Below, piece after piece: positions 48,638-52,593 of a stretch of DNA of 52,593 bases. The notes under the pieces are model-generated. The model was not told the origin of the DNA and searched no databases. It saw only the letters and a list, made by a program, of their open reading frames with translations. Made by a program: the position numbers and the translations under genes. The DNA is taken from positions 1 to 52,593 of the forward strand of contig CAIYMF010000073.1 of assembly GCA_903927265.1 (NCBI GenBank), read 5' to 3'. Origin of the DNA: an uncultured bacterium (GTDB lineage Bacteria; Actinomycetota; Actinomycetes; S36-B12; CAIYMF01). The stretch's first letter is position 1, and every line of letters begins with the position of its first letter.

Positions 48638-50002
48638 ATGACTCAGGTCGACTCGCAGCAGATTCCAGATGTGCTGCCCAAACGGACCATTAATGGGTAC
48701 GCGTTCGGGTCGGTGGGAACGGGTGTTTTCTCGACCATCCCCGGTCTGGTGCTCGCGTACTTCCTGACTGACACCCTCGGCGTCGCCGCGGGCTTGGCTG
48801 CTCTGGTCGTCGCGCTACCCAAAGCATGGGACGTGTTCGCCCTGCCGATCGTCGGACGTCTGTCTGACCGTGCCGCTGCGGAGACAGGTCGCCGTACGCC
48901 GTTTCTGATCGGCGGTGGAATCGCTCTCGTGGCGCTGTTCATTCTGATGTTCGCGGTACCACCCGGTGCATCCCCTGCAGTGGCGGCTGCATGGGTATTC
49001 GTTCTCTTCGTGTTGTGTTCGACCGCATTCGCGTTCTTCCAAGTTCCGTACATCGCACTTTCGGCGGAAGTGACGAAGAATCCGCAGCAGCGGTCAACGC
49101 TGATGAGCCGACGCGTGGTCTTTCTTACCGTTGCGATTTTGCTCAGTGGCGCAGTCGCTCCCGCAATCCGCGACGCATTTGGCGGAGAGCGCCTCGGCTA
49201 TTTCGTGATGGCGTTAGCGATGGCCGCATTGATGGCGGCCGGAATCGCGCTCTGCGTATGGGGTTTGCGACCGGCGCCGATTGTCGTGAAGCCGCAAGCT
49301 GAAGGATCGTTCTTCGCGCAGGCGCGCGCGGTGTCGAGGCACCAGTCGTTTGTCACTTTGCTCGCCGCGTTCTTTCTGCAAGCGCTCGCTACCGCGTCAA
49401 TGCTTGCCGGTGCTCAGTACTACGCGACGTACGTGCTCAACAAGCCGGGAATGGTGACGGTGCTCTTTGCGTGTCTCGTCGCGCCCGCAATCTTGGTGAT
49501 GCCGTATTGGTCGCGCACGGCCAGGACCGCTGGTAAGCGTGCGGGGTACGTGCGTGCCTCACTGCTGTTCCTCGCTGGGACGATTCTGCTCGGAATCATG
49601 ACGTTGGTGGGTGCGCCGTTGATCGGCGTGATAGTGGCTGTCGTGATGTGCGGAGTTGCGTACGCAGGAATGCAGATGTTTCCGTTGTCGATGCTTCCTG
49701 ACACGATCGCCGCAGCAGCCAATATCGACGGCGAACAACGCAATGGCGTCTTCACCGGATTCTGGACCGCGGGCGAGACTCTCGGATTCGCGATTGGCCC
49801 GGCGTTGGTGCTGGGAATTCTGGCCCTCACGGGCTTCGTTTCCAGTTCCGATGGTCAGTCGGTGACGCAACCGTCGTCGGCAATTACAGGAGTGGGCTTG
49901 ACGATGACACTTCTTCCCACCGTGCTGACGGCTCTGAGTTTCATCTTCATTAACCGTTATCGACTCGATGAGTCCACGTCGGAGTACGCGGAGGCGTCAT
50001 GA
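48638..50002 (+). CDS. MFS/GPH-family (glycoside-pentoside-hexuronide) symporter
   Basis: A 454-residue permease with 12 predicted spans. The N-terminus reads INGYAFGSVGTGVFSTIPGLVLAYFLTDTLGVAAG. The loop 2-3 motif AWDVFALPIVGRLSDRAAAETGRRTPFLIGG (D-x-x-x-GxxSDR...GRRxPF) is diagnostic of the GPH:cation symporters. It probably imports a sugar or sugar acid with H+ or Na+. The start is leaderless. Its stop overlaps the following PLP enzyme gene by 4 bp, so transporter and enzyme are coupled and likely handle the same or related compound. Confidence 0.82.
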   Translation: MTQVDSQQIPDVLPKRTINGYAFGSVGTGVFSTIPGLVLAYFLTDTLGVAAGLAALVVALPKAWDVFALPIVGRLSDRAAAETGRRTPFLIGGGIALVALFILMFAVPPGASPAVAAAWVFVLFVLCSTAFAFFQVPYIALSAEVTKNPQQRSTLMSRRVVFLTVAILLSGAVAPAIRDAFGGERLGYFVMALAMAALMAAGIALCVWGLRPAPIVVKPQAEGSFFAQARAVSRHQSFVTLLAAFFLQALATASMLAGAQYYATYVLNKPGMVTVLFACLVAPAILVMPYWSRTARTAGKRAGYVRASLLFLAGTILLGIMTLVGAPLIGVIVAVVMCGVAYAGMQMFPLSMLPDTIAAAANIDGEQRNGVFTGFWTAGETLGFAIGPALVLGILALTGFVSSSDGQSVTQPSSAITGVGLTMTLLPTVLTALSFIFINRYRLDESTSEYAEAS

Positions 50003-51468
50003 ACCACGTAGCACCTCTTCCCGAGGACGGTATGACCGATGACGAGATCATCGCGGTGCTTCGCGCGTATCGCGCTGATGACGTTCCTACGACCGGTGGC
50101 CGCACTACGGCGTACGTTTACGACTCGGGGCTCGCTGGGCTTTCTGAACTCGGTGTACGCGCATACGAAGTGAGTCAGTCGGTCAACGGACTCGACCCGA
50201 CCGCATTTCCAAGTTTCGCTCGGATCGAAAACGATCTCGTGGCCGCCGCCGCCTCACTGCTGGGTGGCGATGAACGCACCGCTGGAACTGCGACGAGTGG
50301 CGGTACGGAATCGTGTGCACTTGCCGTGCTTGGTGCACGTGAACGCTGGCGCGCCAATGGCGGTGAAGGGCGCGCGCGGCTCGTCGCTGCGAGCAGTGCG
50401 CATCCTGCGTTCCGTAAAGCCGCCCATCTGTTCGACCTTGAGTACGTGGCAGTTCCCATTGATGCGACGACCGGTCGGGCCGACGTAGACGCGATGATTG
50501 CCGCGATGGATGCGCGCACTGCGTTGGTTGTCGTGTCATGGCCGTCGTATCCGCTCGGTGTTGTTGATCCAGTTGAGCCAATCGCAGCCGCTGCGTCAGA
50601 ACGCGGCATCTGGTGTCACCTCGATGCGTGCATCGGCGGGTGGGTGCTGCCGTTCATTCGTGAAGCAGAAGGTCTCCCTGCGATCGATCTACGCACGCCC
50701 GGTATCACGTCGGTGTCGGTCGACATTCATAAGTACGGCTACTCGCCGAAGGGTTCGTCGGTGCTGCTGCACCGGGATGCGTCGTTGCGTCGCTGGCATT
50801 GGTTCAGCACTGCTGATTGGCCCGGCTACCCGGTAGTGAACTCGACGTTATTGAGTACGCGTGCAGGCGGGCCGCCCGCTGTTGCCTGGGCGTTCGTGCA
50901 TCGCATCGGACGCGATGGGTATCGCGAACTTGCACTCGCAGCGCGTCGCACGGTGCTCGCGATGGCAGAGGGAATCAATGCGATCGAAGGCTTGCGGGTA
51001 GTGGGCTCGCCCGATGCCACCCTGATCGCGTTCACTGACACGGCGGGAGACGAGTCACCGGATGTCTTGGTGGTGGCTGATGAAATGTCGGCGCGCGGTT
51101 GGCTGATTGGATCGCAGCCTTCGCACAGCGGACTTCCGACGACGGTGCATGTGTCGGCCAGTGCGGTGCTTGAACCGGTGGTGCCGCAATTCCTCGACGA
51201 CCTGCGCGCTGCAGTGGCCGCTGCTCGCGAACTGCCGCGCGCAACCCCTGATGCGAATCTGGTTGCTTTCGCCGCGGCCATCGATCCGGCTGATCTCACG
51301 CCCGAACTCATTGCCTCGGCGCTGGAGGGCTTGGGTCTTGCCGGCGGTGGCGCGCTTCCGGAACGGATGGCGCCGATCAACGCATTGATGGGTGCGCTGC
51401 CAGCGCCACTGACCGAGATTCTCTTGACGGAGATTCTTTCGGGCATCTACACGCCGCAGCGCGACTGA
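49999..51468 (+). CDS. PLP-dependent decarboxylase/lyase (sphingosine-1-phosphate lyase-like)
   Basis: A 489-residue fold-type I PLP enzyme of the group II decarboxylase/S1P-lyase family. TATSGGTESCALAVLGARERW is the phosphate-binding loop (SGGTES), then HLDACIGGWVLPFIREAEG carries the Asp that pairs with the pyridine N, and SVDIHKYGYSPKGSSVLLHRD contains the PLP-binding Lys. Glutamate decarboxylases have the same order, but the HKYGYxPKG motif favours the S1P-lyase-like branch. The substrate is unknown; translational coupling with a GPH transporter suggests an imported compound. A strong hairpin follows. Confidence 0.8.
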   Translation: MNHVAPLPEDGMTDDEIIAVLRAYRADDVPTTGGRTTAYVYDSGLAGLSELGVRAYEVSQSVNGLDPTAFPSFARIENDLVAAAASLLGGDERTAGTATSGGTESCALAVLGARERWRANGGEGRARLVAASSAHPAFRKAAHLFDLEYVAVPIDATTGRADVDAMIAAMDARTALVVVSWPSYPLGVVDPVEPIAAAASERGIWCHLDACIGGWVLPFIREAEGLPAIDLRTPGITSVSVDIHKYGYSPKGSSVLLHRDASLRRWHWFSTADWPGYPVVNSTLLSTRAGGPPAVAWAFVHRIGRDGYRELALAARRTVLAMAEGINAIEGLRVVGSPDATLIAFTDTAGDESPDVLVVADEMSARGWLIGSQPSHSGLPTTVHVSASAVLEPVVPQFLDDLRAAVAAARELPRATPDANLVAFAAAIDPADLTPELIASALEGLGLAGGGALPERMAPINALMGALPAPLTEILLTEILSGIYTPQRD

Positions 51469-51480
51469 CTCGTTTGACTA

Positions 51481-51526
51481 CTAAGCCCTGCATCTCTCAG
51501 CGGGTTGTGAGCGATGCAGGGCTTAG
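51481..51526. terminator. Bidirectional terminator hairpin
   Basis: CTAAGCCCTGCATC (51481-51494) and GATGCAGGGCTTAG (51513-51526) are perfect 14-bp arms. The loop contains a second small stem (CTCA/TGAG). It lies between the convergent PLP enzyme and glycosyltransferase genes and can serve both. Confidence 0.82.
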
Positions 51527-51543
51527 CAATCGGGCACTGTGTT

Positions 51544-52593
51544 CTAGGAGGTAGTGCCCGACGTCGGTGCGGTGAGGTCGTAGACGGTGACGCCTCCGAC
51601 GGTCGTTGCGGTGAAGTTGGCCTGCACCCACGTGCTGATTTCCGACGCGCTACCACTGGTAGAGGGGCCGCCGGGACCACCACCGCCACCAGGTCCGTCG
51701 CCGCCCTCGATTCCGTAGTGAATCTTGTGGGCTGCAACCAGTGCTTGGAACTGCGCCAGCGTCGGGCTGGGGTCGCTTCCGTTGAAGCCACCGACCGCCA
51801 GTACTGGCTTTCCGGTGGCGAGTTGGTAACCCGCACCGCTGTTCGCGCCAACAGTCGCCGCTACCCAGGTGTACTGATCGGCGTTGGCGCTGAGCAGTGC
51901 GGTGAGCTCGGCGGTGGGTGTACTGCCGTTGAGTAGTCCACCTGCACCACCCGTTCCACCGGGGCCGCCTGTTCCACCGCCTGTTCCACCGCCGGGCAAG
52001 CCGCCGCCGGGGAGGCCGCCGCCGGGGAGGCCGCCGCCAGGAAGTGCACCGCCGGGCAATGTGCCACCAGGTAGCGCACCGCCGGGGAATGTGCCACCGC
52101 CGGGCACGGTCTGGCCGTTCTGACCGCCAGGTCCGCCAGCGCCACCGGGTCCGCGACCGCCACCGGGGCCGAAGCGACCGCCAGCGACCGCCGGGCCAGC
52201 CGTGGGAAGTGAACCCTCGTGGGCCGTCATTGCCGTGTTGACGGCGTACGCGGCGGGTCCTGCCAAGCCCGCGATCAGAGCGGCAGCGGCAATCACGAGC
52301 GCACCCCGTGCACTGAGCCAGTGCAAACCGAGCATTCCGGCCGCAGCGCCAATTCCGACAATGAGAACGGCCGGGGCTAGCCACGGTAGGAAGGTGCTCG
52401 AGCGACTGAGCAAGACCCACGCCCACCAGGCAGTGACAGCAGTCGTTGCCGCGAGTAGGACGCGCGCCCACAGATTCGCGCGTTCACGCCATAGCCACAC
52501 TGCGCCGATTCCAACAAGAGCGCCGATCGCTGGTGCAAGAGCCACCGTGTAGTACTCGTGAATGATTCCTTGGCTCAGTGAGATAACGAGGCC
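51544..52593 (-). CDS. GT39/ArnT-YkcB type glycosyltransferase, N-terminus beyond window
   Basis: The frame is open to the window edge (349 residues visible, 5' end missing). Its first visible residues GIIHEYYTVALAPAIGALVG are the conserved loop of ArnT/YkcB-like polyprenyl-phosphate-sugar transferases. Four hydrophobic spans follow, then a very long Gly/Pro linker, then the C-terminal domain typical of actinobacterial members (QYTWVAATVGANSGAGYQLATGKPVLAVGGFNGSDPSPTLAQFQ...IHYGIEGGDG). Such enzymes transfer a sugar from a polyprenyl-phosphate donor outside the membrane. A GTG at 52545 is only an internal codon, not the start. Confidence 0.85.
   Translation of the reverse strand, partial: GLVISLSQGIIHEYYTVALAPAIGALVGIGAVWLWRERANLWARVLLAATTAVTAWWAWVLLSRSSTFLPWLAPAVLIVGIGAAAGMLGLHWLSARGALVIAAAALIAGLAGPAAYAVNTAMTAHEGSLPTAGPAVAGGRFGPGGGRGPGGAGGPGGQNGQTVPGGGTFPGGALPGGTLPGGALPGGGLPGGGLPGGGLPGGGTGGGTGGPGGTGGAGGLLNGSTPTAELTALLSANADQYTWVAATVGANSGAGYQLATGKPVLAVGGFNGSDPSPTLAQFQALVAAHKIHYGIEGGDGPGGGGGPGGPSTSGSASEISTWVQANFTATTVGGVTVYDLTAPTSGTTS
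51938..52183 (-). repeat. Gly/Pro/Leu low-complexity repeat inside the glycosyltransferase
   Basis: About 80 codons encode GGG-x-LPGG repeats (GGALPGGTLPGGALPGGGLPGG and similar). At DNA level a 15-bp unit close to AGGCCGCCGCCGGGG is repeated near 52005-52050. It is a flexible linker between membrane and C-terminal domains and prone to length variation. Confidence 0.8.

Overview
The window looks like chromosomal DNA of a moderately high-GC actinobacterium. DUF2510/RDD proteins, actinobacterial IclR regulators, a Gly-rich ArnT/YkcB-type glycosyltransferase, frequent GTG starts and many genes with a TANNNT box 6-7 nt before the start codon (leaderless transcripts) all point that way. I see no tRNA, rRNA, CRISPR array, transposase or integrase, and gene order and codon use look resident. 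Taxonomy below phylum cannot be read from this sequence.

Layout. (1) 1-11.2 kb, surface and exopolysaccharide region: a truncated secreted Ig-like protein, an Fn3 remnant, an HD alarmone-hydrolase-like gene, a secreted glycoside hydrolase, a GT-D glycosyltransferase, an alpha/beta hydrolase, GSCFA and WcbI proteins, a DUF1972 glycosyltransferase and a WbaP-type initiating phosphoglycosyltransferase. (2) 11.2-14.1 kb: membrane proteins, including an MFS protein fused to a cyclic-nucleotide-binding domain, and a frameshifted transporter remnant. (3) 14.1-18.6 kb, minus-strand catabolic operon: SDR, 3-hydroxyacyl-CoA-dehydrogenase-like enzyme, cyclase, cupin, BKACE, IclR. (4) 18.7-24.4 kb, minus-strand operon: a branched-chain-type ABC importer ending in a hydroxyquinol 1,2-dioxygenase. 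(5) 24.5-30.4 kb, minus-strand hydroquinone operon: two-subunit hydroquinone 1,2-dioxygenase, semialdehyde dehydrogenase, 3-oxoadipate CoA-transferase (two subunits), maleylacetate reductase. (6) 30.5-35.4 kb: PcaR-type IclR regulator, short LLM-like protein, VWA (CoxE-like) protein, 3-oxoadipyl-CoA thiolase, MoxR ATPase. (7) 35.5-40.9 kb: PPK2, flippase-like protein, PhyH dioxygenase, a structured 0.5-kb gap, RDD protein, APC permease. (8) 41-44.7 kb: a three-subunit molybdenum hydroxylase (form II CoxL type). (9) 45-52.6 kb: TPP enzyme, YcnI-like protein, amidase, GPH transporter, PLP decarboxylase-like enzyme, partial GT39 glycosyltransferase.

How the genes work together. Regions 4-6 encode a full lower aromatic pathway. 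Hydroquinone goes through 4-hydroxymuconic semialdehyde to maleylacetate, and hydroxyquinol goes directly to maleylacetate. Maleylacetate then passes through 3-oxoadipate and 3-oxoadipyl-CoA to succinyl-CoA and acetyl-CoA. Two operator families organise it. A 17-bp motif (consensus about TGTTCGTCTAGCGAACA) occurs as pairs exactly 19 bp apart before the hydroquinone operon, between the LLM-like and VWA genes, and before the MoxR-thiolase operon, with one further copy before the PcaR-like regulator gene. A different 38-bp palindrome stands before both the SDR/BKACE/IclR operon and the ABC-importer/hydroxyquinol-dioxygenase operon. The most novel proposal is that the MoxR-VWA pair, co-regulated with the iron-dependent hydroquinone dioxygenase, is an activase or metal-insertion chaperone for it.
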